NCBI RefSeq assembly: GCF_013390595.1
Contig: NZ_JACAWV010000008.1
Coordinates: 372,001-436,000, forward strand
Length of the DNA: 64,000 nt
Source: Rhizobium sp. RM
GTDB taxonomy: Bacteria > Pseudomonadota > Alphaproteobacteria > Rhizobiales > Rhizobiaceae
Direction of reading: 5' to 3'
The notes beneath the pieces were generated by a model that worked only from the letters and a program-made list of their open reading frames with translations, was not told the DNA's origin and did no database searches. Positions 51,001 through 60,824 of the stretch are shown one piece after another. How positions within the stretch are numbered: the stretch's first letter is position 1; each line of letters opens with the position of its first letter. The position numbers and the translations under genes are program-made.

Positions 51001-51904
51001 GTTGTTCGACTGCACCGGCAATGGCAATCAGCTTGTCTTCGAGAACGCGGACGGCAGGATTGTTGCTCATGCTGCCGAGTTGCGTCTTGATGTCGTCCAG
51101 ACGATAGGCAAGCGACACGATCTCGTCCTGGAGGGATGCAGCATCGAAACCGCGCAGGCTGTCTTCGACGTTGTTCCAGCGGCTTTCGATCCGGTGAACG
51201 CTGTCTTCACGGGCGAGCTGATCCATCAGCAGGCGCAGTTCCTCGAACTCGCCTCTCAGTTCCTGCGCATCCGTCGGTGCGAGGCCGCCCAGTTGGTCGA
51301 TACTGCTTGCCAGTCGCGAAATGTCGTCACGCAGATCGCCTGCAAATTGCTGGTCTTCCGCAAAGGAGCGAATGTTGCGGATTTCAGCACGAAGGCTGTG
51401 CATTTCGCGGGCTACACCCTCGGAAATGTCGTTTTTCAGTTCATGGCGCAAGTTGACCAGGGCCTGCGCAATATCCTGCAAGGCACGGTCATTCTGCTGC
51501 GGCTGCGGTTCAGCCAACGGGCGCTGACGGGGTGCTGGGCGAGCTGTATCGGAAGATGCGTCCTGTCGCTGGGATGCCTGGACAAGCGGTCGGCTGATCG
51601 TGCGCTCGGGACGTGCAACGGGCTCTTGCGCGCGTTGAAAACGTGCCTCCAGCAAGCGCTGGCGCTGGCGGATTTCGTTAACGGGATCGAGCTGCGGCGG
51701 CTCGACTGGGAGGCGCTGCTCTGCTTGTGTCGGATGTACTTCGTTTCTTGCTTCCAGGGGCGCGCTGCCGGCCCGCTGTTCGCGCGGAAACTTCTGGCTC
51801 ATCAATCCTTCGATGCGGGCTTCCAGACCCTCAATGGTGCGATTGAGCGCATCAAGAGACGATCTGTCGCTTGGCTGTGGAGTTTTTGATCGCAATCCGT
51901 TCAT
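48071..51904 (-). CDS. podJ: PodJ-like polarity protein with Sel1 repeats and PG-binding domain
   Basis: 1277 residues. The cytoplasmic part, residues 1 to about 855, is dominated by coiled coil (many repeats of RLDxIxRxIDDL type). A transmembrane segment (PLLLGIGAILLAMMAMPLVK) lies near residues 857-880. The periplasmic part has a proline-rich spacer, four Sel1-type repeats (ALFEVAVRFTDGRGVTADRAEAAKWY, YRLANMYEKANGVERN, ...) and a C-terminal peptidoglycan-binding domain (IQAILNNNGFNAGTPDGKLG). This matches PodJ, which organises the growth/old pole in Agrobacterium and stalk/flagellar pole in Caulobacter. ATG 51904 (MNGLRSKTPQPSDRSSLD) was chosen; a frame to 52033 is less likely. Confidence 0.85.
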   Translation of the reverse strand: MNGLRSKTPQPSDRSSLDALNRTIEGLEARIEGLMSQKFPREQRAGSAPLEARNEVHPTQAEQRLPVEPPQLDPVNEIRQRQRLLEARFQRAQEPVARPERTISRPLVQASQRQDASSDTARPAPRQRPLAEPQPQQNDRALQDIAQALVNLRHELKNDISEGVAREMHSLRAEIRNIRSFAEDQQFAGDLRDDISRLASSIDQLGGLAPTDAQELRGEFEELRLLMDQLAREDSVHRIESRWNNVEDSLRGFDAASLQDEIVSLAYRLDDIKTQLGSMSNNPAVRVLEDKLIAIAGAVEQLGKHMRPNEAAFTEQFSGLDQRLDEISRAIAAAGNRSNTQAMDTALAQRLETRLSSLAEQLDDINRLAARPDPTSELTARLETLAGKIDELGGAREATELHERLDQLSLLLEHSQRPSQQAELTSFLNDISRKIDALDHGAVNDGLAERLDGIARRIDDLDYRYSQQQPAAAFDDSAFLRLEERLGDIAARLDESSYAAPTDNNALLSLESQIAHLSSLVSQPSRTEAIGLSPELDARMAAIEDYMSSNDEYIIEAARQAAEAVLEAYTRNNLGSSTSLTDVTALNDLANDLRSLEELSRNTEERTHRTFEALHETLVQIAGRLDNLDNHDLGRDNGRDFGRRAAPSPVYAEENPVRSIAQQMMSPVAEPQAARDDVKMPAAVFPEEGYIAEEQAILNDTRAFADTDAETATIAPPVAAKPAKKEKTSLLAGLTKRFRSGTAKAPTASEEAVPATSGRTQVEPAPSLDPIDVLPAGQENELLEPGSGAPDIKKILERVRANQIAASGKPVDADSRTDFIAAARRAAQAAAMETAPEKNETGKKAGKSGASALSRYRRPLLLGIGAILLAMMAMPLVKSMIGGGEAPAPAAIEQKTGEAPVSALPDGAEQSVTIPSDLVIDQKEATAADSLENAGQPENVIDERVVGGAPLPEEAPVAEKPTVDAATADTVAEAQPQQTETPVVAPPQAQEAIAVPAGIEPASLADAAAKGDATALFEVAVRFTDGRGVTADRAEAAKWYKLSADRGLAPAQYRLANMYEKANGVERNLVEAKRYYTMASEQGNAGAMHNLAVLLASDAAGQPDFAAATQWFIKASELGVRDSQFNLAILYARGSGVKQDIEESYKWFAIAAKDGDADAGQKRDEVARALSPEQLKSAQAKVDAWKATPLNEDANGVNPPDEWAGKEGVKTASVDMEKAIRNIQAILNNNGFNAGTPDGKLGKNTVTAIKDFQKSVGQSPDGRITNELVTALLERNK

Positions 51905-52192
51905 CTTCTCGCTCGCTTCGCTTACCGTCCGGCGTATCCTGCTGGATGTCGTGATGGTGACCCATTGGCCGCGCCATCGCAGTGACATCAAGGAGTTTTC
52001 AAGCCGAGTCCGCCTATTTGGGGGTAAATGCACCGATTCACGAAGCAGTCACCTTTCGGGGAACAATTCACGAAACGTGGTAAAGAAGTAGTTAACTATG
52101 GTGAGAATTTTTTAACTTTTGCGGCAGAGCCGTGTCCTTCGGCCAAGCGCATACCTGAGGTAGAATTTTCGAGCTCGAATAAAGCAACCAAA

Positions 52193-52224
52193 ATTATTTG
52201 ACGTTTACGCGCACGTCAAATAAT
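52193..52224. promoter_or_regulatory. 12-bp-arm inverted repeat upstream of the beta-oxidation operon
   Basis: ATTATTTGACGT / ACGTCAAATAAT with an 8-base spacer, perfect arms, ending 56 bases before the acyl-CoA dehydrogenase start. The core TTGACGT-ACGTCAA is like sites of MerR-type (LiuR-like) regulators of acyl-CoA degradation, but this assignment is inference. The rest of the 376-base gap 51905-52280, which must also hold the podJ promoter, shows nothing else clear. Confidence 0.75.
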
Positions 52225-52280
52225 GTGCGTGCATTGCGCCGGATTGTCTCCGGCTTTCACGATGCGGAGGAACATCGGTA

Positions 52281-54077
52281 ATGCCTGTTTACAAGGCCCC
52301 TGTCAAAGACACGCTTTTTATCCTGAACGACGTGCTCGGCCTGGAGCGATACAACAATCTGCCGGGCTTTGAGGATGCGACGCCTGACATGATCGAGGCA
52401 ATTACCGGCGAGGCTGCCAAGCTTGCAGAGGAACAGCTTTTCCCTCTCAATCTTTCCGGCGACCAGCAGGGTTGCAAGCGTGCAGACGATGGGTCCGTTT
52501 CCGTTCCCGATGGCTTCAAGCAGGCCTATGACGCCTATTGCGAAGGTGGCTGGACAGGTCTTGCCGTCCCGGCGGAATTTGGCGGTCAGGGGCTTCCCTA
52601 TACGCTGCATGCGGCGATCGGCGAATACATGTCGTCTGCAAACCTCTCACTGATGATGTATCCGGGCCTCACGCAGGGCGCGATTGCTGCCATTCTCGTT
52701 CATGGCACCGATGAGCAGAAGAAGACCTATCTGCCGAAGATGGTTGAAGGCACATGGTCCGGCACGATGAACCTGACGGAGCCGCATTGTGGCACCGATC
52801 TTGGTCTGTTGCGGACGAAAGCCGTTCCGCAGGGCGACGGTTCCTACAAGATTTCCGGTCAGAAGATCTTCATCTCGGCTGGCGAGCATCCGATGACGGA
52901 CAATATCGTTCACCTGGTTCTCGCCCGCATCGAGGGCGCTCCGGAAGGCACCAAGGGTATTTCGCTGTTCATCGTGCCGAAGTTCCTTGTCAACGGCGAC
53001 GGTTCGCTTGGTACCCGCAACGGTGTTGTCTGTGGTGCGATTGAGCACAAGATGGGTATTCACGGCAATTCCACCTGCGTCATGAACTATGATGACGCGA
53101 CCGGGTATCTGATCGGCGCGGAGAACAAGGGCCTTTCGGCCATGTTCGTGATGATGAACGAGGCTCGCCTTGGCGTTGGCCTGCAAGGGCTTTCGATCGG
53201 TGAAATCGCCTATCAGAACGCTGCCGAATATGCCCGCGACCGCATCCAGGGCCGTTCGCTCACCGGTGCGAAAAACCCGGACAAGAAGGCCGATCCGATC
53301 ATCGTTCATCCGGATGTGCGCCGTACGTTGATGACGATCCGGGCCTTTAACGAGGCAGGTCGCGCTTTCCTTCTTTGGACGGCGTTGCAGTCGGATATCG
53401 CCCATCGCTCACCGGACGACAAGGAGCGGCAGACGGCGGACGATTTGCTCGGTCTGGTCACGCCGATCCTGAAGGGTGTGTTGACCGACAAGGGCTTCGA
53501 TCACGCAGTTGCAGCACAGCAGGTCTTTGGTGGCCACGGATACATCGAAGAACATGGCATGAGCCAATATGTTCGCGATGCGCGTATCACCATGATCTAC
53601 GAAGGTGCCAACGGCATTCAGGCGCTCGATCTGGTTGGCCGCAAGCTCGGTCTCAACGGTGGCCGTGCCGTCATGGCGCTCTTCAAGGAGATCGGCGATT
53701 TCTGCGAGGAGAACCGTGCGGATGAAAACCTGGTGCTTTACACCAAGGGTCTCAAGAAAGGCTTGAACGACCTTCAGGCTGCAACCATGTGGTTCATGCA
53801 GAACGCCATGGCCAAGCCGGACAATGCCGGGGCCGGTTCGACCGACTACATGCACCTCTTTGGCCTTGTGGTTCTGGGCTATATGCACGCCCGCATGGCA
53901 AAGGCTGCGCAGGCTGCGCTCGCGTCCGGTGCCGCATCGGACGAGCAATATCTCAAGAACAAGCTTGTCACAGCGAAGTTCTTCATGGAGCGTATCCTGC
54001 CGGAAACGGTACTGCGCAAGGCCCGCATTGAAACCGGTGCCGATACGACGATGGAACTGGCTGCCGAAGCATTCTGA
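52281..54077 (+). CDS. Acyl-CoA dehydrogenase (with C-terminal extension)
   Basis: 598 residues, GGAGGAA upstream. The family domains are in order: N-terminal helical domain, middle beta domain ([36 protein letters not shown]), FAD-binding C-terminal domain ([39 protein letters not shown]) and the extra C-terminal domain of FadE-like acyl-CoA dehydrogenases. The catalytic Glu in [10 protein letters not shown] is present. It performs the first step of fatty-acid beta-oxidation. It is the first gene of a three-gene operon with thiolase and FadB-type genes. Confidence 0.95.
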   Translation: MPVYKAPVKDTLFILNDVLGLERYNNLPGFEDATPDMIEAITGEAAKLAEEQLFPLNLSGDQQGCKRADDGSVSVPDGFKQAYDAYCEGGWTGLAVPAEFGGQGLPYTLHAAIGEYMSSANLSLMMYPGLTQGAIAAILVHGTDEQKKTYLPKMVEGTWSGTMNLTEPHCGTDLGLLRTKAVPQGDGSYKISGQKIFISAGEHPMTDNIVHLVLARIEGAPEGTKGISLFIVPKFLVNGDGSLGTRNGVVCGAIEHKMGIHGNSTCVMNYDDATGYLIGAENKGLSAMFVMMNEARLGVGLQGLSIGEIAYQNAAEYARDRIQGRSLTGAKNPDKKADPIIVHPDVRRTLMTIRAFNEAGRAFLLWTALQSDIAHRSPDDKERQTADDLLGLVTPILKGVLTDKGFDHAVAAQQVFGGHGYIEEHGMSQYVRDARITMIYEGANGIQALDLVGRKLGLNGGRAVMALFKEIGDFCEENRADENLVLYTKGLKKGLNDLQAATMWFMQNAMAKPDNAGAGSTDYMHLFGLVVLGYMHARMAKAAQAALASGAASDEQYLKNKLVTAKFFMERILPETVLRKARIETGADTTMELAAEAF

Positions 54078-54114
54078 TAAAGCTGGCGCCTGTGCGCCGC
54101 AGGGAGATTGAGAA

Positions 54115-55323
54115 ATGACCGAGGTTTATATTTACGATCACGTCCGCACACCGCGCGGACGCGGCAAGAAGGATGGTAGCCTGCACGAAGTGCCGTCCGT
54201 TCGCCTTGCCGCCAAGACGCTCGAAGCCATCCGCGACCGTAATGGACTGGACACGACCACCGTCGATGACATCATCATGGGCTGTGTTGATCCAGTCATG
54301 GATGCCGGCGCCGTCATTCCGAAAGCCGCAGCTTTCGAGGCTGGCTATTCGACCAGGGCACCCGGCATGCAGATCTCGCGCTTCTGCGCGTCGGGTCTGG
54401 ACGCCATCAACTTTGCTGCTGGAAAGGTTGCGGCCGGTTCCGACGATATCGTCATTGCTGGCGGCGTCGAAAGCATGTCGCGCGTTGGCATGGGCATGTC
54501 TGGTGGCGCCTGGTACATGGACCCGTCGGTCAACTTCCCGGCCTTCTTCATGCCGCAGGGCGTTTCCGCTGATCTCATCGCCACCAAATACGGTTTCAAC
54601 CGTGATGACGTGGACGCCTATGCGGTGGAAAGCCAGAAGCGCGCCGCCCACGCCTGGGAAAACGGCTACTTCAAAAATTCCGTCGTTCCTGTGAAAGACC
54701 AGAACGGCATCGTCATTCTCGACCGGGATGAGCATATGCGCCCGGGCACGGATATGCAGGCGCTTGCTTCGCTCAATGCATCCTTCCAGATGCCGGGTGA
54801 AATGGGTGGCTTCGAAGCTGTGGGCATCATGGCGCATCCGGAAGTCGAGCGGATCAACTACGTCCACCACGCTGGTAATTCTTCCGGCATCGTCGATGGC
54901 GCAGCGGCAGTGCTGGTCGGTTCGAAGGCCGGTGGTGAATCCATGAGCCTGAAGCCGCGAGCACGGATCAAGGCGTTCGCAAATATCGGCTCCGATCCTG
55001 CTTTGATGTTAACAGGTCCTGTGGACGTGACGGAAAAGCTGCTGAAGAAGACCGGCATGTCGCTATCGGATATCGACCTGTTCGAACTTAATGAGGCCTT
55101 TGCGGCTGTCGTGCTGCGCTACATGCAGGCCTTCGATATCAGCCACGACAAGATGAACGTCAACGGTGGTGCAATCGCAATGGGTCACCCGCTGGGTGCC
55201 ACGGGTGCGATGATCCTGGGCACGGTGCTGGATGAACTGGAACGCCGTGATCTCAACACGGCGCTGGTCACGCTCTGCATCGGTGCAGGCATGGGCACGG
55301 CAACCGTCATTGAGCGCGTTTGA
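54115..55323 (+). CDS. Acetyl-CoA acyltransferase (thiolase, FadA type)
   Basis: 402 residues, GGGAGATTG upstream. Catalytic Cys91 ([10 protein letters not shown]), the His358 of [15 protein letters not shown] and Cys388 in [10 protein letters not shown] are present. It cleaves 3-ketoacyl-CoA with CoA. The location between acyl-CoA dehydrogenase and the FadB-type enzyme makes a degradative beta-oxidation thiolase more likely than the biosynthetic acetoacetyl-CoA thiolase. Confidence 0.94.
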   Translation: MTEVYIYDHVRTPRGRGKKDGSLHEVPSVRLAAKTLEAIRDRNGLDTTTVDDIIMGCVDPVMDAGAVIPKAAAFEAGYSTRAPGMQISRFCASGLDAINFAAGKVAAGSDDIVIAGGVESMSRVGMGMSGGAWYMDPSVNFPAFFMPQGVSADLIATKYGFNRDDVDAYAVESQKRAAHAWENGYFKNSVVPVKDQNGIVILDRDEHMRPGTDMQALASLNASFQMPGEMGGFEAVGIMAHPEVERINYVHHAGNSSGIVDGAAAVLVGSKAGGESMSLKPRARIKAFANIGSDPALMLTGPVDVTEKLLKKTGMSLSDIDLFELNEAFAAVVLRYMQAFDISHDKMNVNGGAIAMGHPLGATGAMILGTVLDELERRDLNTALVTLCIGAGMGTATVIERV

Positions 55324-55339
55324 TTTCGGGAGGAAACCG

Positions 55340-57553
55340 ATGAGCTATACCAATTTCACCGTCGAAACCGACGCAGACGGCATTGCCCTTGTTACCTGGG
55401 ACATGCCGGAAAAATCCATGAACGTCTTTACGGCGCAGGTCATGGAAGAGTTGAATGCAATCGTTGACGCAACGGTCGCGGACACTACCGTAAAGGCCGT
55501 TGTCTTCACCTCCGGTAAGAGCACCTTCTCCGGTGGCGCTGACCTTTCGATGATCAAGTCAATGTTCTCCTTCTACCATGAGGAAAAGGCCAAGAACCCG
55601 GATCAGGCAGCGCAGAAGCTTTTTGATCTCGTCGGCAAGATGAACGGACTGTTCCGCAAGATCGAGACAAACGGCAAACCCTGGGTTTCTGCCATCAATG
55701 GCACCTGCATGGGCGGCGCATTTGAACTGTCGCTGGCCTGCCATGGCCGTGTGGCTTCGAACGCCAAAAGCGTCAAGATTGCCCTGCCGGAAGTCAAGGT
55801 TGGCATCTTCCCCGGTGCTGGTGGCACCCAGCGTGTTCCCCGTCTGACAGATGCACAATCCGCCCTGCAGATGATGACGACAGGCCAGTCCTTGACCGCG
55901 CAGCGAGCCAAGGCCATGAACCTCGTGCATCAGGTCGTGGAACCGGATCAGTTGATCGTTGCCGCCAAGCAGTTGATCAAGGACGGTCTGAAGCCTGTTG
56001 CTCCGTGGGACGAAAAGGGTTTCAAAGCCCCCGGCGGCGGCATCTGGACACCGGCAGCAGCGCAGCTTTGGCCGGCAGCCCCAGCCATCCTGCGGCGTGA
56101 AAGCGCCGGCAATTATCCGGCAGCGCTTGCCATCCTCAAATGCGTCTATGAAGGCCTGCAATTGCCGTTCGATACGGCACTGAAGGTCGAGCAACGTTAT
56201 TTCACGGAAATTCTTCGTTCCAACGAAGCCTTTGCGATGATCCGCTCGCTGTTCATCTCCATGCAGGAGCTTGGTAAGGGCGCGCGTCGCCCGGCAGGCC
56301 AGCCGAAGAGCGACTTGAAACACGTTGGTGTTGTTGGCGCGGGTTTCATGGGAGCATCGATTGCTTATGTCACAGCCGTTGCCGGTCTCGATGTCACATT
56401 GATTGACCGTGACGACGAAGCGGCGGCCAAGGGCAAGGTGACTTGCGAGGGACTGGTCAAGGACAGCATCGGAAAGGGCCGCATGACACAGGAGGAGGGT
56501 GCTGCCATCCTCGCTCGCATCACGCCGACCTCTGATTACGCCGCGCTGAAAACCGCAAACCTGGTGATCGAAGCTGTGTTCGAAGACCGCGATGTGAAAA
56601 AGGCGGTGATCGAGCAGGTGGAAGCAGTACTGCCGGAAGGGGCAATCTTTGCCTCCAATACGTCAACCCTGCCGATCACCGGTCTTGCAAAGAATTCCAG
56701 GCGTCCGCTTGATTTTATCGGTATCCACTTCTTCTCGCCCGTTGAGAAGATGATGCTTACGGAGGTTATCCTTGGCAAGGAGACTGGCGACAAGGCTCTG
56801 GCTGTCGCGCTGGACTACGTTTCGAAAATCAAAAAGACACCGATCGTGGTCAACGATACGCGTGGCTTCTTTGTCAATCGCTGCGTTCTGCGTTACATGG
56901 CCGAAAGCTATGACATGCTGATCGAAGGCGTTCCTGCCGCAATGATCGAGAACGCCGCGAAGTTCGCGGGCATGCCGGTCGGTCCGCTGGCGTTGAACGA
57001 CGAGGTGGCCATCGACCTCTCCTACAAGATCCTCAAGGCCACCGTTGCCGATCTGGGTGAAAAGGCTGTCGATCCGCGTCATATGGAGCTGGTCAGGAAG
57101 CTGGTGGAAGACGAAGGGCGTTTTGGGCGCAAGAATGCCAAGGGCTTCTACGACTATCCGCCGAAGCCTGCGAAGAAATCTCTCTGGCCGGACCTGAAGA
57201 CGCTTTACCCGCAAAAGAAGCCGGAAGACGTGGACATGGACGTGCTGAAACAGCGTTTCCTGGTCACGGTTGCGCTTGAAGCGGCGAGAACGGTCGAAGA
57301 AGGCATCGTCACCGATCCGCGTGAAGCCGATGTTGGCTCGATCCTCGGTTTCGGTTTCGCACCCTATACCGGTGGCGCTTTGTCCTACATCGACGGAATG
57401 GGCGTGAAGACGTTCGTGGTTCTTGCTGAGAAGCTGGCGGTCATCTATGGCCCGCGCTTCCAGCCAACGCCTCTCCTGAAGGACATGGCGGCGAAAGGCG
57501 AGACCTTCTACGGCCGGTTTGACCCCTACGCCGATGCCGCCAAGGCAGCGTAA
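55340..57553 (+). CDS. FadB/FadJ-type multifunctional enzyme (enoyl-CoA hydratase/3-hydroxyacyl-CoA dehydrogenase)
   Basis: 737 residues, with GGGAGGAAA before ATG 55340. The N-terminal enoyl-CoA hydratase domain has [29 protein letters not shown] and [21 protein letters not shown], with catalytic Glu residues. The dehydrogenase part has the NAD motif [40 protein letters not shown] and [15 protein letters not shown], and a C-terminal domain with [11 protein letters not shown]. It carries out steps two and three of beta-oxidation, as alpha subunit of the FadAB complex. A frame to 55232 overlaps the thiolase and was rejected. Confidence 0.95.
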   Translation: MSYTNFTVETDADGIALVTWDMPEKSMNVFTAQVMEELNAIVDATVADTTVKAVVFTSGKSTFSGGADLSMIKSMFSFYHEEKAKNPDQAAQKLFDLVGKMNGLFRKIETNGKPWVSAINGTCMGGAFELSLACHGRVASNAKSVKIALPEVKVGIFPGAGGTQRVPRLTDAQSALQMMTTGQSLTAQRAKAMNLVHQVVEPDQLIVAAKQLIKDGLKPVAPWDEKGFKAPGGGIWTPAAAQLWPAAPAILRRESAGNYPAALAILKCVYEGLQLPFDTALKVEQRYFTEILRSNEAFAMIRSLFISMQELGKGARRPAGQPKSDLKHVGVVGAGFMGASIAYVTAVAGLDVTLIDRDDEAAAKGKVTCEGLVKDSIGKGRMTQEEGAAILARITPTSDYAALKTANLVIEAVFEDRDVKKAVIEQVEAVLPEGAIFASNTSTLPITGLAKNSRRPLDFIGIHFFSPVEKMMLTEVILGKETGDKALAVALDYVSKIKKTPIVVNDTRGFFVNRCVLRYMAESYDMLIEGVPAAMIENAAKFAGMPVGPLALNDEVAIDLSYKILKATVADLGEKAVDPRHMELVRKLVEDEGRFGRKNAKGFYDYPPKPAKKSLWPDLKTLYPQKKPEDVDMDVLKQRFLVTVALEAARTVEEGIVTDPREADVGSILGFGFAPYTGGALSYIDGMGVKTFVVLAEKLAVIYGPRFQPTPLLKDMAAKGETFYGRFDPYADAAKAA

Positions 57554-57573
57554 TAAGATTGCTGATAAAACAC

Positions 57574-57601
57574 ACAGGCCCCTCGGGGCCTGTTTCTTTT
57601 T
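57574..57601 (+). terminator. Terminator of the beta-oxidation operon
   Basis: ACAGGCCC / GGGCCTGT with a ctcg loop (57574-57593), followed by TTCTTTTT. It lies 20 bases after the FadB-type stop. Confidence 0.9.
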
Positions 57602-57816
57602 CAGGATGCTGCACAAACGCGCGATGAACAAAGTCTGAGAGCCTTGGGCGCGTTGTTCATTGCAAGTGGCTGGTTTGATTTATGTTCGGGGATTTCGCGG
57701 AAGCGATTTCCCAAAGAAAGACAGCTTTTTTCAGCCGTGAGCAGGCTCTCCGGGGCGGATATTATGGTCATCCACAGGCTGAATAAAAAAACTGTCAAAA
57801 AAGTTCGAAGGGGTGC

Positions 57817-57844
57817 TTGCCATGTTCGAACAAGATGTTATAAC
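57817..57844 (+). promoter_or_regulatory. Promoter of tRNA-Phe
   Basis: -35 TTGCCA (57817-57822) and -10 TATAAC (57839-57844) with a 16-base spacer, about 69 bases upstream of the tRNA. A dyad GTTCGAA / TTCGAAC (57803-57830) surrounds the -35. Apart from the operon terminator, the rest of 57554-57912 has no gene. Confidence 0.65.
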
Positions 57845-57912
57845 CCCGCTCACTTTCGGGGCAGCGAGCTGCTTCAAGTCGCGAAAGCGAAGGTTCTTCA
57901 AGAGCCTAAAGT

Positions 57913-57988
57913 GCCCGGATAGCTCAGTTGGTAGAGCAGCGGATTGAAAATCCGCGTGTCGGTGGTTCAAATCCGCCTCCGGGCACCA
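57913..57988 (+). tRNA. tRNA-Phe (GAA)
   Basis: 76 nucleotides including an encoded CCA. Acceptor stem GCCCGGA / TCCGGGC, D arm with AGCTCAGTTGGTAGAGC, anticodon loop TTGAAAA giving GAA (Phe), T arm GGTGGTTCAAATCCGCC, end CACCA. All arms pair properly. Confidence 0.97.
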
Positions 57989-58208
57989 TTATTATCGCAT
58001 TAAGCGTATCTTCCTTATTTTCTGGTGACATAAAGCTATCGGTTGTAATTTCAACCGGTGCGGATAAGAAGCAAGAAAACTTGTCTGTACTTTATTGATT
58101 CTTATTCCGCTTCAGAACTGAAACATGTCTGAACTGTCCAGAGGGTGTCTGCCTGGCAATGGGACAGGGTTTCGCCAGCAATCACTCATTCAAAACCGCG
58201 AGGTGTTC

Positions 58209-60188
58209 GTGTCGCACGTCGAATCGCATAATCTGGAAGACGCAATCCGTCTTGATCAGTTGTATGCCGTGCGTAAAACGGTTTCGATTTCGATACCGGT
58301 CAACATCGTTCTCGGCATCGCTGCCGTTGTCATTGCAATCAACTCCGGCCGGACGACAACCGGTTTGGGCTGGTTTTTTGTCTCTTCTCTCGTCAATGTG
58401 TTCCGCTTCGGGTTTTGTCGTTATCCGATCAACACCGATAACGCCGGTCGTGCGCGCCTGCCGCAACTGAGCGTCAATCAACACCTGGTAATGCATGCTG
58501 TTTTCGCGCTGGCGTCGGGCATCGTTTGGGCCTCCATCCCCATTCTGTCTGACGGATACACCACCACGGAAAGCTTGTTTTATTTGATCCTCGGCTGCGG
58601 TATCACGGCTGGTGCGGTGACCTACGGTTATTCCTTCGCCCCTATCGCGATCTCCTTCATCACACCTCCGATCCTGTCGGCTGTTGGCTGCTTTATCTGG
58701 GCGGGCGGGCTGGAGAGGAACTTGCTTGCCGCGACGATGTTGCTCTATCTCGCCGCGCTAATTCGCGGGGCTATCGTCGGCCAGCGGCTTGTCAGAAGTG
58801 ACAGTCGTCTGAAGCACGAGGCGACGCTTCTGTCTCGTTCGCTGGAAGTCGCCAATGCCAATGCGATCAGTTTTGCCAGCCTCATGCAGCAGAGGGCTGT
58901 CCACGACCAGCTGACCGGTCTTCTGAACCGCAGAGGATTTTCGGAAGCGCTTGAGCTTTTCGTTCCGGGCAAAGAGCGTGCGTGTTTGATGCTGCTCGAT
59001 CTGGACGGCTTCAAATCGGTCAATGACGCCTTCGGACACAAGGCGGGAGACCGTGTTCTGATCGAAGTCGCAAGACGATTACGCGCTACGGTCCCGGATG
59101 ACATTCTTGTCGCCAGATTGGGCGGAGATGAATTTGCGATCCTCCACGATGACAGGAGCGTTGAAGAAGAGCCGGAAATTCTGGCGACACGATTGATCGC
59201 TGCCATCTCCATTCCCTTTTCGCAGCTCGATGCTGGCCGCGTCGGTGTGAGTATTGGCATTTATCAAGGTCGGACGCAGGATATCGACGAGATGCTGATC
59301 TATGCCGATACAGCGCTCTATTCGGCGAAGAAGGAGGGGCGAAACCGCTTCCGCATGTTTGATGAGGAACTGCGCCGACAGGCATTGATAAGGCGGGACA
59401 TCGAGCGGGATCTGGCCACTGCGCTTGCGAAAGAAGAACCGGAAATCTGGTTCCAGCCGATCATGCGGGACGGCGGCAGGAAGCTAGATACGCTGGAAGC
59501 ACTTCTGCGGTGGAACCATCCTGAACATGGTTGGATTGACCCTATGGAGATCGTCGGCACTGCGGCGACATCGGGACTTTCCGAGACCCTGACCCGGTTT
59601 GTCCTGCGTGAAGTTATCAACATGATCCGTGTCCTCAAGGCACTGGGCATGACGGATGTTAGGGTGGCGATGAATGTGTCGCCACGCGAAATGGCACAGA
59701 TTGCCATCGATGAACTGGTAATGAGGAAGCTTAAGGAAAAGGGTGCGCCTGCATCCATGCTTGAGCTTGAGATGACCGAGGAGGTTGCTGTCAATCCGCG
59801 TGCGGTTCAGGAGAAACTTGCCCGACTGAAAGCCGCCGGTGTCAGCCTCGCCATCGACGATTTCGGATCGGGTTATTCGTCACTCGGTTTGCTGCAGCAG
59901 TTTCATGTTCACCGCGTCAAGATCGACAAGTCCTTTATTGCTGGTGTCGCAGGCTCGGAAAAGGACCGCTCGCTGGTAGGCGCGGTTCTGGGTGTATCGA
60001 GAGCCTTTGGCTTTGATGTCGTCGCTGAAGGGGTAGAGCGCGAAGAGGACGTGGAAGCGCTTCGCGAGCTTGGCTGCTCGTTATTGCAGGGGTATTATTT
60101 CGCCAAACCCATGTCGTTCGAACAGGCTGTAAACTGGGCGAAGCGCCACCACGTCGGTAAACGGAATGGCGCTGCGCCGGAAACCTGA
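58209..60188 (+). CDS. GGDEF-EAL membrane protein (c-di-GMP turnover)
   Basis: 659 residues. The N-terminal half has five or six transmembrane segments (SISIPVNIVLGIAAVVIAI and on), then a GGDEF domain with intact signature RLGGDEFAIL and an EAL domain with TLEALLRWNHP, DDFGSGYSSL and VAEGVE. Both active sites look complete, so the protein could make or break c-di-GMP. GTG 58209 with GAGG upstream is chosen; an ATG at 58125 would add 28 residues without good ribosome binding site. It ends 13 bases from the convergent antiporter operon. Confidence 0.9.
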   Translation: MSHVESHNLEDAIRLDQLYAVRKTVSISIPVNIVLGIAAVVIAINSGRTTTGLGWFFVSSLVNVFRFGFCRYPINTDNAGRARLPQLSVNQHLVMHAVFALASGIVWASIPILSDGYTTTESLFYLILGCGITAGAVTYGYSFAPIAISFITPPILSAVGCFIWAGGLERNLLAATMLLYLAALIRGAIVGQRLVRSDSRLKHEATLLSRSLEVANANAISFASLMQQRAVHDQLTGLLNRRGFSEALELFVPGKERACLMLLDLDGFKSVNDAFGHKAGDRVLIEVARRLRATVPDDILVARLGGDEFAILHDDRSVEEEPEILATRLIAAISIPFSQLDAGRVGVSIGIYQGRTQDIDEMLIYADTALYSAKKEGRNRFRMFDEELRRQALIRRDIERDLATALAKEEPEIWFQPIMRDGGRKLDTLEALLRWNHPEHGWIDPMEIVGTAATSGLSETLTRFVLREVINMIRVLKALGMTDVRVAMNVSPREMAQIAIDELVMRKLKEKGAPASMLELEMTEEVAVNPRAVQEKLARLKAAGVSLAIDDFGSGYSSLGLLQQFHVHRVKIDKSFIAGVAGSEKDRSLVGAVLGVSRAFGFDVVAEGVEREEDVEALRELGCSLLQGYYFAKPMSFEQAVNWAKRHHVGKRNGAAPET

Positions 60189-60201
60189 GCACCTGATGAT
60201 A

Positions 60202-60546
60202 TCAGAGATGCTCGCGGTTTTCGGTGTTTTGCTCGGAGCGATCACGATAGAGCGCGGAACGGCCGAGAAGCATCAGGGAAACCGGCGTTGTCACGGTCAT
60301 GAAAATCCCGATGAAAATTTCATGGAAAACCAGGCGGTCGCCGGAGATCGAAAAATAGATCATCGAGGCCATGACGATGCCGCCCGTGCCCCAGCTCGTG
60401 CCAAGCGTCGGCGCGTGCAGCCTTTCGTAAAAGCTGTTCAGCCTGGCCAGGCCGATCGTCCCGATCAATGTCAGAGATGCGCCAAGCAGAACGAAGAACG
60501 CCACCAGAAGGGCGCCCCAGAGCGGAAACTCAGCAGCGTTGCTCAT
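60202..60546 (-). CDS. phaG: Cation/proton antiporter subunit G (Pha/Mrp)
   Basis: 114 residues, three transmembrane segments (LVAFFVLLGASLTLIGTIGLARL, TGGIVMASMIYFSI, IFIGIFMTVTTPVSLMLLGRSAL). The family core ARLNSFYERLHAPTLGTSWGTGG is diagnostic of MnhG/PhaG. It is the last gene of the operon, overlapping subunit F by four bases (ATGA). Confidence 0.95.
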   Translation of the reverse strand: MSNAAEFPLWGALLVAFFVLLGASLTLIGTIGLARLNSFYERLHAPTLGTSWGTGGIVMASMIYFSISGDRLVFHEIFIGIFMTVTTPVSLMLLGRSALYRDRSEQNTENREHL

Positions 60547-60824
60547 TCGATCACCTCGCCACGCATCAGGAACTTTGAGAGTGCAACAGTCGAGACGAAG
60601 CCGAGGATCGCGATCAGCAGCGATGCTTCGAAATAGATGTCGTTGCCGGTGCGAAGGCCGAAGGTCAGCAAGAGCAACATCGCGTTCACATAAAGCGTGT
60701 CTACTCCGAGTACGCGATCTTGCGCGCGTGGTCCGATGGCGATCCGGTAGACCGAGATCGCCATGGCGATGGCAAGCATCAACTGTGCGAGTGAAAAGGA
60801 CCAGAAAAGGATAATCGAACTCAT
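60543..60824 (-). CDS. phaF: Cation/proton antiporter subunit F
   Basis: 93 residues with three transmembrane segments. IGPRAQDRVLGVDTLYVNAMLLLLTFGLRT is the typical MnhF/PhaF core. The gene overlaps both E and G by four bases, giving coupled translation of the hetero-oligomeric antiporter. Confidence 0.95.
   Translation of the reverse strand: MSSIILFWSFSLAQLMLAIAMAISVYRIAIGPRAQDRVLGVDTLYVNAMLLLLTFGLRTGNDIYFEASLLIAILGFVSTVALSKFLMRGEVIE

Noticed and set aside
57803..57830. LexA site near tRNA-Phe
   Set aside because: GTTC occurs twice but not with the 7-base spacing.
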